Source: Catenovulum sp. 2E275 (GTDB lineage: Bacteria > Pseudomonadota > Gammaproteobacteria > Enterobacterales > Alteromonadaceae). From it: 64,000 nt of DNA. Under the pieces are notes generated by a model, which was given only the letters and a program-made list of their open reading frames with translations, did not search any database and was not told where the DNA came from. The DNA is taken from the NCBI RefSeq assembly GCF_025515275.1, contig NZ_JAOPFU010000008.1, positions 1 through 64,000 of the forward strand. Direction: 5' to 3'. A program made the position numbers and the translations under genes. Positions 15,645-23,733 of the stretch are shown here, one piece after another (the stretch's first letter is position 1; each line of letters opens with the position of its first letter).

Positions 15645-16997
15645 TTATGTCTTTTTCTTGCTTGTTTTTTTGCTCGGTTTCATTGCCTCACGTTCTGCTT
15701 TAATTTTCGTCAGTAATGCCTCGGCGCTGTTGTCGCCGCTAATTAACTCAGGGTTTTGTGCGCGCCACTCGGCGGTCAGCTCACCGCGAAAAGCTTTGGC
15801 TAAAATAGATTGGGTTAGCTTATTTACCCGCTCTAATGCCGCATTAGCTTTTTGCTCGATATTATCGGCGAAGGCGAATAGTTCCTCGACACGGCGGACG
15901 ATTTGGGTTTGTTCTTCAAGCGTAGGAAGTTCAACATTTATACTCATAATGTGTTTAGAACCTACGTTGCCCTGATTAACCCCACCAGTTTCTCCTTTAA
16001 AAAATTGCCCCCTGAAAAGCTCTGATCGCACAAACACGTTCAGAAACTCCGGAAGCACAACAGACCTATCAGGGATTAATCGCCCAACCCTTTGGTTTAC
16101 TAGTAAATTTGTTTCATCCCCAACTAAACAGCCAAAGCCATAGTCCTGTTTGAATCTCGTTCCCGTCATACTTATAAGAGTATCGCCACGGTTTGGAGTA
16201 AAGCGAATATAATCTTCTGCTATGTCTCGTTTCAAGTAGGCAGCAGCATTTTCAATTGCTAAATATCCATCTCGGATATTCCCTAGCTTTATAACTTGAT
16301 ACTCACCATTAGTTTCGAACCAATCACTCTTAAAGGCATACCCATTTTGAAAGTCTGCAATATCCGCAATAGTTAAACTTTCTCCTCGCCACTCTTCCGT
16401 TAACTTACCACTTACAGCGGCGGAGAGGACGGATTGGCGGAAGGTTTTTAGGATTTGTGGAATGCGGTCAAGGCGGGCTTTGGTGGTTTCCACCTGCGCT
16501 ATCAGCTTGTCGAGTTTATCGGCAATCACTTTTTGTTCGGCTAGGGGAACCATTGGAAATTCCAACGATTTAAGAACCTCTAAACGAATACCTTTAACAG
16601 TGGTACCCGTTCCTAGCTCTTCAATTTTACTCGAAATGGACCTATACCAATAAATCAAATAATTACGTTCGACTCCTGTTGCTGGAAACAGAGCTTTCAA
16701 ATCCTGATTAATCGCAGTATCAAAATTGGCAACAACAATCTTACCCAAGCTCATTCTGGTAGCAATAATAGGTGTTCCCGGTGGAATCACATTTGTGCTG
16801 CTATTCTCTACAGCCTCTTCTGAAATATGATCCACTGTGTCGTTAAGTATATTTTTGTTCATATCCTTAACACTCATCCAAGGAATATTGCCTTGGTAAT
16901 AACTTGGGTTCGATTTACTTGGAGTACCGCCCCCAACTATAGAAAGCAATATCTCCCCTAGCTCAGTTTGTTTCCATGATGCAGGTATTGCTATCAA
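15645..16997 (-). CDS. hsdS: Type I restriction-modification specificity subunit HsdS
   Basis: This 450-residue subunit reads the DNA target of a type I restriction-modification complex. It has two target-recognition domains: TRD1 at about 1-180 (IPASWKQTELGEI, then GGGTPSKSNPSYYQGNIPWM) and TRD2 at about 205-385 (GESLTIADIADFQNGYAFKS). The conserved helical spacers are VPLAEQKVIADKLDKLIAQVETTKARLDRIP and LPTLEEQTQIVRRVEELFAFAD in shortened form at their ends. Its ATG overlaps the hsdM stop by 4 bases (ATGA), showing translational coupling. The length and both TRDs look complete, so the subunit should be functional. The recognised sequence cannot be deduced. TRDs are the exchange points of such loci. 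Confidence 0.93.
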   Translation of the reverse strand: MIAIPASWKQTELGEILLSIVGGGTPSKSNPSYYQGNIPWMSVKDMNKNILNDTVDHISEEAVENSSTNVIPPGTPIIATRMSLGKIVVANFDTAINQDLKALFPATGVERNYLIYWYRSISSKIEELGTGTTVKGIRLEVLKSLEFPMVPLAEQKVIADKLDKLIAQVETTKARLDRIPQILKTFRQSVLSAAVSGKLTEEWRGESLTIADIADFQNGYAFKSDWFETNGEYQVIKLGNIRDGYLAIENAAAYLKRDIAEDYIRFTPNRGDTLISMTGTRFKQDYGFGCLVGDETNLLVNQRVGRLIPDRSVVLPEFLNVFVRSELFRGQFFKGETGGVNQGNVGSKHIMSINVELPTLEEQTQIVRRVEELFAFADNIEQKANAALERVNKLTQSILAKAFRGELTAEWRAQNPELISGDNSAEALLTKIKAEREAMKPSKKTSKKKT

Positions 16998-18685
16998 TTT
17001 GTATCTCCTAACGCTGCCAATAACTCATCTAATTCACTTAGCGCAGCGGTGAGTTCGTCTTTCGCTTCACGCGCTAATACGTCTGGCTCAGGTAAATCGG
17101 CGGCATCAACACTGTCTTTATCTTTTAACCATGAAATATCCAACGAGTCGCCTTTGCTTTCGCTAATCCATTCACGGCTAAAACAACGCCAGCGGCTATG
17201 CAATAACTTGTCGTCAATATTTTTATTTTCTGCGGCTGCGTCTTTATCAACGGCAATTTGTTCAGCACCGGTCGCTTCCGGCATCTCTGCCTCTGGCGAC
17301 ACTATTGCGTCCTGCACGTTGAAACTATATTCGCCTTCTGTGCGAGCGGCGAGGATTTCGGCGATTTTTTCTTGTCGGGATAAATCCCAACCTACAGGGG
17401 CAAACACTTTTTCAAAAGCGCCCAAGTGTGGATCTTTACCAAAACATTCAGCGGTAAAACCGATATTTGAATCGCCAAACGGGGTGCGTTTACCAAAACT
17501 TGGCATGTTAGTCCGTAAGTCGTATACCCAAACATTTTGTGTACAGTTTTCTTGTTGGTGTTTGTCGGTTGCGCTGCCTTTGGTAAAAAACAATACGTTG
17601 GTTTTTACCCCTTGCGCGTAAAAAATACCTGTGGGTAAACGCAAAATAGTGTGCAAGTTACATTTGTGCATTAAATCGCGGCGCACCTCTGTGCCAACGC
17701 CAGCTTCAAATAATACGTTGTCGGGCAATACCACAGCGGCGCGGCCACCGGGTTTTAAATTGCGGTAAATATGTTGTAAAAACGCCAATTGTTTATTACT
17801 GGTTTTATAAGTTAAATCATCACGCGTATTGCTGGCTTCACCGCCTTTACTGGTACCAAACGGTGGGTTAGCTAAAATAATGTCGGCCGCTTTTAAGTTT
17901 TTACCGGCATCACCCAGCGCATTGCCTAAATGCACTACGCCTTCATCGTCGCCTTCCATGCCATGCAATAAACAGTTCATTAAGGCTAAACGGCGGGTAT
18001 TGGGCACTAACTCAATGCCCACAAAGGCTTTGTTTTTTTGAAACTCAGTTTGTTTTAAATCTAAATCACAATAATCGTCAGTTTGATCGCGCATATATTG
18101 GTCGGCAGCCACTAAAAAGCCGGCCGTGCCTGCGGCAGGGTCTTGGATTACTTCGCCAATTTGCGGTTTTATACAGCGCACCATGCTGTTAATTAATGCA
18201 CGAGGGGTAAAGTATTGGCCAGCGCCACTTTTAGTTTCTGAGGCGTTTTTTTCTAATAAACCTTCGTATAAATCACCCAAGCCGTCTTTTTGCGCGCTAA
18301 ACCAGTCAATTTGGTCTAGGGTTTTTATCATTTGTTCTAAATGGCGTGGTTCGCGCAAACGGGTTTGAGCGTCGGCATAAATCGCGCTTATCAGTGGGTC
18401 TTCGTGCACTAGGTTACCGTCGGCATCTTTACCGGTTGAAAGGCTTAATAAAATACGTTTGTAGTCGTTTAATAAATTAATGCCCGATTGTTCGTTAATA
18501 TCTGTCCAGCGGCAACCCTCTGGCAATGGATGTTTTTTTAAGGTGCCGGCTTCGGTGTTTTCGTGCACCATTTTTATAAATAACAGTAAAACTAATTCAG
18601 TAACATAATCGCTGTAGTTAATGCCGTCGTCGCGCAGCACGTCACACAGGTTCCAGAGTTTTTGTACTATGTCGTTATTGGTCAT
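16994..18685 (-). CDS. hsdM: Type I restriction-modification DNA methyltransferase subunit HsdM
   Basis: This 563-residue N6-adenine methyltransferase subunit has the HsdM N-terminal helical domain (about 1-125) followed by the methylase core. The SAM-binding motif I is DPAAGTAGFL (182-191) and the catalytic motif IV is ANPPFG (272-277); KSGAGQYFTP (152-161) is also typical. It methylates host target sites in complex with HsdS and supports cleavage with HsdR. The gene begins 16 bases after fic and overlaps hsdS by 4 bases, so fic-hsdM-hsdS forms one transcription unit. The C-terminal region (about 470-563) is acidic and variable. All catalytic residues appear intact. Confidence 0.95.
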   Translation of the reverse strand: MTNNDIVQKLWNLCDVLRDDGINYSDYVTELVLLLFIKMVHENTEAGTLKKHPLPEGCRWTDINEQSGINLLNDYKRILLSLSTGKDADGNLVHEDPLISAIYADAQTRLREPRHLEQMIKTLDQIDWFSAQKDGLGDLYEGLLEKNASETKSGAGQYFTPRALINSMVRCIKPQIGEVIQDPAAGTAGFLVAADQYMRDQTDDYCDLDLKQTEFQKNKAFVGIELVPNTRRLALMNCLLHGMEGDDEGVVHLGNALGDAGKNLKAADIILANPPFGTSKGGEASNTRDDLTYKTSNKQLAFLQHIYRNLKPGGRAAVVLPDNVLFEAGVGTEVRRDLMHKCNLHTILRLPTGIFYAQGVKTNVLFFTKGSATDKHQQENCTQNVWVYDLRTNMPSFGKRTPFGDSNIGFTAECFGKDPHLGAFEKVFAPVGWDLSRQEKIAEILAARTEGEYSFNVQDAIVSPEAEMPEATGAEQIAVDKDAAAENKNIDDKLLHSRWRCFSREWISESKGDSLDISWLKDKDSVDAADLPEPDVLAREAKDELTAALSELDELLAALGDTN

Positions 18686-18700
18686 GGGGTCTCGTTAATT

Positions 18701-19807
18701 TTAGTAAGTGCTAAATTGGTTATTGTCGGTTGTCATCAGTTGAATTAATTTTGGGTGAACAAAGAGTTTTTCTTTGCCCGACTGTGTTTCGGTCAGCACA
18801 CCTATGTCGGCCAGTTGTTTTAAATAAACTGAGGCTGTTTGGCGTTTGGCGACACCGTTATCGACCAAATTATGGATACGACAGTAGGGTTGCTCAAAAA
18901 TAATTTGCACCAATTCATAACTGTATATTTTGGGGAGTGATTCACGAATATAATTAGAGGTATGCTCAATTAAATTTCTTACAACTGCAATTTTGTTGGT
19001 TGTCCATATTGCGGTTTGTTCTACCGCCGTAAGTATATAGATAATCCATTCTTGCCAGTTTTGCTCACAGGTTACCGCGGTTAATAAGCGATAATAGTCA
19101 GCTCTATTTTGTAATATATAACGGCTCAAATATAAAATTGGCAGGGTTAATAAGTTTTGCTCGATTAAATAAAGCATGTTTAACACCCGCCCTGTACGGC
19201 CATTGCCATCGGTAAATGGATGTATTGCTTCAAATTGGTAATGGCTAACCGCCATTTTAATTAATGGGTCTATTCCGTCTTGTTCGTTATGTAAAAATTG
19301 TTCCCAGTTGGCTAATAAATCACGCAAATGTTTTTCACCTTGTGGAGGTGTGTAAATAATTTCACCAGTGGCTTGGTTGGTTAAAGTTGTGCCGGGTATT
19401 TTGCGTATGTCCATGTTCACACCTTTAATCGTGCTACACACTTTAACTGCGGTATTAGTACATAAAGGCATACGTGCTAGTTCAATAAATCCGTTATATA
19501 GCGCCGTTCGATAGCGTAATGCTTCTTTTGTTGCAGCATCCGCCAATGACTCTTCTTGGGCAAACTGAAATAACCTGTCAGACGTGGTTACTATGTTTTC
19601 TATTTCGGTGCTGTCTTTCGCCTCTAACAAGGGTAGTAAGTTGATTAACAGTCCTTGATTTGGCAAAAGCTCGCCCGCTTGTTTCAGCTCGGCTAAGGCT
19701 GCGCGTGCAGAAATACAGGCTTTAAGCACCTTAATCGACTCAATTGATTCTGTAGGGGGCGGTAATAATGGGATGTTATTAAATGCTAGGTGTGGTTGCC
19801 AACTCAT
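18701..19807 (-). CDS. Fic-family AMP-transferase with intramolecular inhibitory helix and winged-helix C-terminus
   Basis: This 368-residue protein carries an N-terminal Fic_N region and a full Fic core motif HPFTDGNGRTGR (196-207, catalytic His196). Fic enzymes transfer AMP from ATP to a hydroxyl of a target protein. The segment STEIEN at 66-71 fits the (S/T)xxxE(G/N) inhibitory motif, placing it in the self-inhibited class where Glu70 blocks the ATP site. The C-terminal part (about 300-368) looks like a winged helix-turn-helix (VAKRQTASVYLKQLADIGVL), suggesting DNA binding. The gene is inside the type I restriction locus, 15 bases before hsdM. A row of TGTCGA boxes lies directly upstream. 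Its target is unknown; a regulatory role for the restriction system is inferred. Confidence 0.9.
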   Translation of the reverse strand: MSWQPHLAFNNIPLLPPPTESIESIKVLKACISARAALAELKQAGELLPNQGLLINLLPLLEAKDSTEIENIVTTSDRLFQFAQEESLADAATKEALRYRTALYNGFIELARMPLCTNTAVKVCSTIKGVNMDIRKIPGTTLTNQATGEIIYTPPQGEKHLRDLLANWEQFLHNEQDGIDPLIKMAVSHYQFEAIHPFTDGNGRTGRVLNMLYLIEQNLLTLPILYLSRYILQNRADYYRLLTAVTCEQNWQEWIIYILTAVEQTAIWTTNKIAVVRNLIEHTSNYIRESLPKIYSYELVQIIFEQPYCRIHNLVDNGVAKRQTASVYLKQLADIGVLTETQSGKEKLFVHPKLIQLMTTDNNQFSTY

Positions 19808-19827
19808 GTTTATATTTTTCTATTTTT

Positions 19828-19903
19828 TCGACATGATGTGAGTATATGTCGATTCCATCGACATGAACACAAAATATGTCGATATTTTTCAAAAATTTCG
19901 ACA
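19828..19903 (-). promoter_or_regulatory. Array of five TGTCGA/TCGACA boxes upstream of fic
   Basis: Boxes with alternating orientation start at 19828, 19847, 19858, 19877 and 19898. The second and third form a perfect ATGTCGAT-TCC-ATCGACAT inverted repeat (19846-19864). Centre spacings are about 19, 11, 19 and 21 bases, near one or two helical turns, so the boxes would lie on one face of the DNA. This is the 128-base gap between hsdR and fic and probably holds the fic-hsdMS promoter. Confidence 0.65.
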
Positions 19904-19935
19904 TATATAGTTTTTAAATTTATTTATACATTTCT

Positions 19936-22900
19936 TTAAGCACTTTTTGGTGGCCAAATAGCATCGCTCAGTTCGTCTAAAACAATATCAAGTTGATTAC
20001 CCAATACTTTATCAAGTTGTTTTGCACCGCCTTGTTCGCCAAAGCGGTTATTAACAAAATCTCGGTCGATGATCACTTCGTGCACCAGTTGTTTGGCTAA
20101 GCGTTCTAACCATTTGCGTTGTGCGGGTAACCAGTTGTGGCTTTGGTAAATTCGCTGCATGGCTCCAGCAACACGGGTTTCAAACGGAATTAACGGCTCG
20201 CCAAATGCGGCGCGACGAATATGGCCAACAATGCTGGCGGCAATATCTTGGTTGGTTTGGTTGCGCACGGCACTTTGTAATTTGGCCTCGGAATAGCCTG
20301 CGCCATCCAATAATAGTTTTATTTCTTTTAGTTGTTCGCGGGTGAGATCGCGCGGTTTGTTTACAACGACTGATAAGGCGGCACTTTGGTTAAGGTTTTC
20401 TTTAATAAATTGATTGAAACTGTCGAGGTAATCCGCTGGTTTTTCACTAATTCCGTAAGTTTGATCTCGGTCAACAAGTTTATCGTAATGCTCAGAAATA
20501 ATAGGTTGGCGCTCGCTACCTAATAAGCTATTTACTTCAGCTAATTGATTTAATAAACCGGTATGCTGGTTAATAAATACCGCCGCTTGTTTTGGCCCTA
20601 ACTGATGTAAATGAGTATGTAGGTTTTTAGGTTCAACACCCCATAAATCGTGAAGTTCTTCCAATTTTTGTTTTAATTGTGGTTTGTTTTCTGATTTTTT
20701 ATCAGCTTTACGCAGTACCCGCATCACTTTTTGGCTAAGTTGGCTCAAAACGGCATCTGCTTGGCTTTGCTCAGAAGTGTCACCCGGCGCATTAAGTGCG
20801 CGTTCTAGTTTTTCTGGGGTCGTGATTTCATCAACTAATTGTTCTAGCGTAATATTTGGGTTTTTCACCAGTGGCTTCATGGTATTAACATCGGCCAATG
20901 CTGCGTAAATGTCCACTGGATCGTAAATACGAAATACGGTTTTACCAATTTCATCGCAGCGGCGGGTGGCGCGGCCGATCATTTGCTCGTATAAAATGCG
21001 CGATTTTACTCGGCGCATAAATACCAAATTACAAATTTTTGGTACGTCTATACCTGTGGTAAGCAAATCAACGGTAATGGCGATATTTGGGTAGCGTTCG
21101 TTTTTATATTGGCGGATCAGTTGTTCTACTTTATCACTTTGGCCGGTAATTTTTGCCACGGCCGCTTGGTTATATTCACCGTTATATAGGTTTTTAAAAG
21201 CTTGATCTAATAAACGTTTAACCATGTCTGCGTGTAAATCTGTGGCGCAGAATATCATGGTCTTTTCGTCGCCAAATGGGTCTAGCTCTTGTACCAGTTG
21301 TTCACAAATTACGCGGTTAAAGTTTTCGTTAATTACTTTGCGGTTAAAGGCGTCAACCTCAAAACTCAGTTCGTCTTCCAGCTCGGCACTGGCAACTTCA
21401 CCAGTTTGGGTATTTATGGCGTTAACCGTTTCACCTTTAGTAAAATTAATACCATTTTGGGTGAGCAGAGTTTGGTAACGAATGGGTGGTTCGTGATCAA
21501 TTAACCAGTCGTCAGCTACCGCTTCACGGTACGAGTAGGTGTAAACCGGTTTGCCAAAAATGTCACTGGTGTGTTTAGCTGGCGTGGCGGTTAGCGCTAT
21601 TTTAACTGCGTCAAAATATTCTAATACGCGGCGATAGCTGGATAAATATTGGCTGGTATCGCGTGTAGCTAATTCGCCTTCTGTCATTTCTTGGTCGAGC
21701 GTATAGCCACGGTGGGCTTCGTCGATAATAATACAATCAAATTGATCAAGCGGCGGTGGGTTATCGCTCATAAATATTCGTTTCACCATAGCTTGTACAG
21801 TTGCAACTTGTACTCGAGTTTCGGCTTCGGCCTGCATATCACCCAATTCGGCTACGTTATATATTTTTGATAACGTACGGTTTTGTTCTAATGGCGCTTC
21901 GTTAAACGAGTCAATCGCTTGTTGGCCGAGTGCGGTGCGATCAACCAAAAATAAAATGCGTTTAAATCGCTCGGCTTTTAAAAAACGATACATTAAGCCA
22001 ATAATAGTACGGGTTTTACCTGTCCCTGTTGCCATGGCTAATAAAGCATGGCGCACATTATTAGCTAACGCGTTTTCAACGGCGACAATGGCTTTTTGTT
22101 GATAATCGCGCACTTTTAAATAACCAAACGGTTCGGTTTTTAGTTTTTGCTCTGCGGCGGTTTTACTGCGTTTAAGCCTATCAAGCAAGCCTGCTGGAGT
22201 GTGAAACTTGGGCAAATCTTGTTTAAGGTTAGCGGCTTCGCGCACATCTCTAAACCAAGTACCGGATTGTTCGGCTAATTGTGGTACATGCGGCCGACCA
22301 TTGCAGGAGTAAACAAAAGGGATTTTATAGTGGCTATCTTCTTCGTCTGGCCAAGCGATTGTCATACCTGCTAGTTCCCATGCACTTTGCATTGCCGCTG
22401 TTAAGCTAAATCCTTTGCTGTAGCGTTCAGCTTGTGAAATTTTGCCCGCAACATTGGTATTTTCTTTTTTTGCTTCAACTATGCCAATTGGGGTTAAACC
22501 GGCAAACAATACATAATCTGCTCGGCCTTTTTTGCCTTTAAATTCGGTAGGCCACTCGGCGATGGCTAGATTTTTGCCTTTTTCTGGGCGACAACCATTT
22601 TGGTAAGTTAACGCTTCACTATCGGCTTGCCAGCCTGCTTCAATAAGTTGGTTATCTATTAAAATGCGTGTTAACGCTTCGTCTAATACGATATGTTGAG
22701 TTGCCGCTTGAGTATTTTGACTAAGTTGTTGGCGTTGTACGGTTTGCGCTTTGTCGTCTTGTGTCGCCAGTTGCGCTTGCAGGGCTTTTATTTTGCTTTC
22801 GTAATCTTGTTGTTGCTGTACTAATGCCTGTTCATGCGCCGCGGCTTGTTGAGCGAGTGCACGGGATTCGTCATCCATTGCTTGCGCTAGGGCTTCATAT

Positions 22901-23457
22901 TCGTCTTTTTCTTGAGCGATTAATTCGTTCAGTTGTTGGCTTGAATTTAGATCAAGGCTGGCTTGTTGTAAGTCTTGTTTTAATTTAGCAATTTCGGTTT
23001 GTAGGTTTTGCAATTGTTCGCTTGGATCGGCCAGTGGTACAAATGGCCCAGGTTTAAATTTTGAACCGGCTTTTCCGAAAGTTTGATGAAACCAAATGGC
23101 TAATTTTCGCGCAACCACCAAACCGTTTATAGCTTCTTTATGTTGGGTTTTAAATTGATGAGTGGCTTTGTTGCCCTCAATACGCAGTATATGAAATAGC
23201 TCTTTTACAACAGGCTCTAATTTTAATTCACGCTGAATTTTATATAGTAAATCGGCTTGTGAAGTTTGCTTATCAAAGCTAATTCCTGCTGCGGCCGCAA
23301 GGTGCTGGGCAAGCGCTTCACCAAGTTGACGTAGTTTTATTAAGCTTGTATTTGGGTCACTTTTAAAGGCGCGTTCGGCAGATAACGCTAGTTCGGCAAA
23401 TAACGGATCATGTTCTGCAAGAAATCCGAAATTGCTGGTTTGGTTAGTTGCCGACAT
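19936..23457 (-). CDS. hsdR: Type I restriction enzyme endonuclease/translocase subunit HsdR
   Basis: The start at 23457 (MSATNQ) has GGAG at 23467-23470 at ideal spacing; an in-frame ATG at 23472 contains that ribosome binding site and is less likely. The protein (1173 residues) has an N-terminal DUF4145-like helical domain (about 10-130), a coiled coil rich in Gln and Glu (about 150-250), a PD-(D/E)xK nuclease core (GRADYVLFAG ending IVEAKKE, about 311-331) and SF2 translocase motifs. These are Walker A MATGTGKT (475-482), DEAH (579-582), ALTATPAKH, and TTGIDVPKI with QMIGRATRR. It translocates and cuts DNA with HsdM/HsdS. The motifs are intact. It is the first gene of the hsdR-fic-hsdM-hsdS series. 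Confidence 0.94.
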   Translation of the reverse strand: MSATNQTSNFGFLAEHDPLFAELALSAERAFKSDPNTSLIKLRQLGEALAQHLAAAAGISFDKQTSQADLLYKIQRELKLEPVVKELFHILRIEGNKATHQFKTQHKEAINGLVVARKLAIWFHQTFGKAGSKFKPGPFVPLADPSEQLQNLQTEIAKLKQDLQQASLDLNSSQQLNELIAQEKDEYEALAQAMDDESRALAQQAAAHEQALVQQQQDYESKIKALQAQLATQDDKAQTVQRQQLSQNTQAATQHIVLDEALTRILIDNQLIEAGWQADSEALTYQNGCRPEKGKNLAIAEWPTEFKGKKGRADYVLFAGLTPIGIVEAKKENTNVAGKISQAERYSKGFSLTAAMQSAWELAGMTIAWPDEEDSHYKIPFVYSCNGRPHVPQLAEQSGTWFRDVREAANLKQDLPKFHTPAGLLDRLKRSKTAAEQKLKTEPFGYLKVRDYQQKAIVAVENALANNVRHALLAMATGTGKTRTIIGLMYRFLKAERFKRILFLVDRTALGQQAIDSFNEAPLEQNRTLSKIYNVAELGDMQAEAETRVQVATVQAMVKRIFMSDNPPPLDQFDCIIIDEAHRGYTLDQEMTEGELATRDTSQYLSSYRRVLEYFDAVKIALTATPAKHTSDIFGKPVYTYSYREAVADDWLIDHEPPIRYQTLLTQNGINFTKGETVNAINTQTGEVASAELEDELSFEVDAFNRKVINENFNRVICEQLVQELDPFGDEKTMIFCATDLHADMVKRLLDQAFKNLYNGEYNQAAVAKITGQSDKVEQLIRQYKNERYPNIAITVDLLTTGIDVPKICNLVFMRRVKSRILYEQMIGRATRRCDEIGKTVFRIYDPVDIYAALADVNTMKPLVKNPNITLEQLVDEITTPEKLERALNAPGDTSEQSQADAVLSQLSQKVMRVLRKADKKSENKPQLKQKLEELHDLWGVEPKNLHTHLHQLGPKQAAVFINQHTGLLNQLAEVNSLLGSERQPIISEHYDKLVDRDQTYGISEKPADYLDSFNQFIKENLNQSAALSVVVNKPRDLTREQLKEIKLLLDGAGYSEAKLQSAVRNQTNQDIAASIVGHIRRAAFGEPLIPFETRVAGAMQRIYQSHNWLPAQRKWLERLAKQLVHEVIIDRDFVNNRFGEQGGAKQLDKVLGNQLDIVLDELSDAIWPPKSA

Positions 23458-23654
23458 GCTTAAAAACTCCATTTATTATTATTCGTTTTTGGCTATGTTA
23501 TTTGTAAAAAATAAAACTTAATAACTATGCATCAATCATGGCTTTGAGTGGTTAATACATTAGCATTATTATGATTTTTCTCAACTTATTTGAAATTGAA
23601 GTTGTGGAAAACAGATGGATTTTCAACATTTTGTCATGGTTTATATTATCAGGT

Positions 23655-23671
23655 GCGACAATTTGTCGCAT
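23655..23671. promoter_or_regulatory. Perfect 17-nt palindrome upstream of the copper-type receptor
   Basis: TGCGACA (23655-23661) and TGTCGCA (23665-23671) are perfect complements around ATT, 62 bases before the receptor start. The GACAA/TTGTC core recalls boxes of copper-responsive response regulators, but the spacing is odd by one base and the identity of the regulator is open. The remainder of 23473-23733 is promoter-like and AT-rich. Confidence 0.5.
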
Positions 23672-23733
23672 TTACATTTAATTGACGGAAACTAAAATTT
23701 GTCTTATTCAATTCTCAGTCATAAATCAAATTT

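Noticed and set aside
17049-17621. A 190-codon plus-strand frame opposite hsdM
   Set aside because: It is antisense to a conserved hsdM gene with intact motifs; the Ser/Ala/Lys-rich product resembles no protein.
18701-19807. Fic as the toxin of a two-gene toxin-antitoxin pair
   Set aside because: No small antitoxin gene is adjacent; the inhibitory motif is within the same protein.
19828-19903. TGTCGA boxes as a CRISPR-like array
   Set aside because: The repeats are only six to eight bases, alternate in orientation and have no regular spacers.
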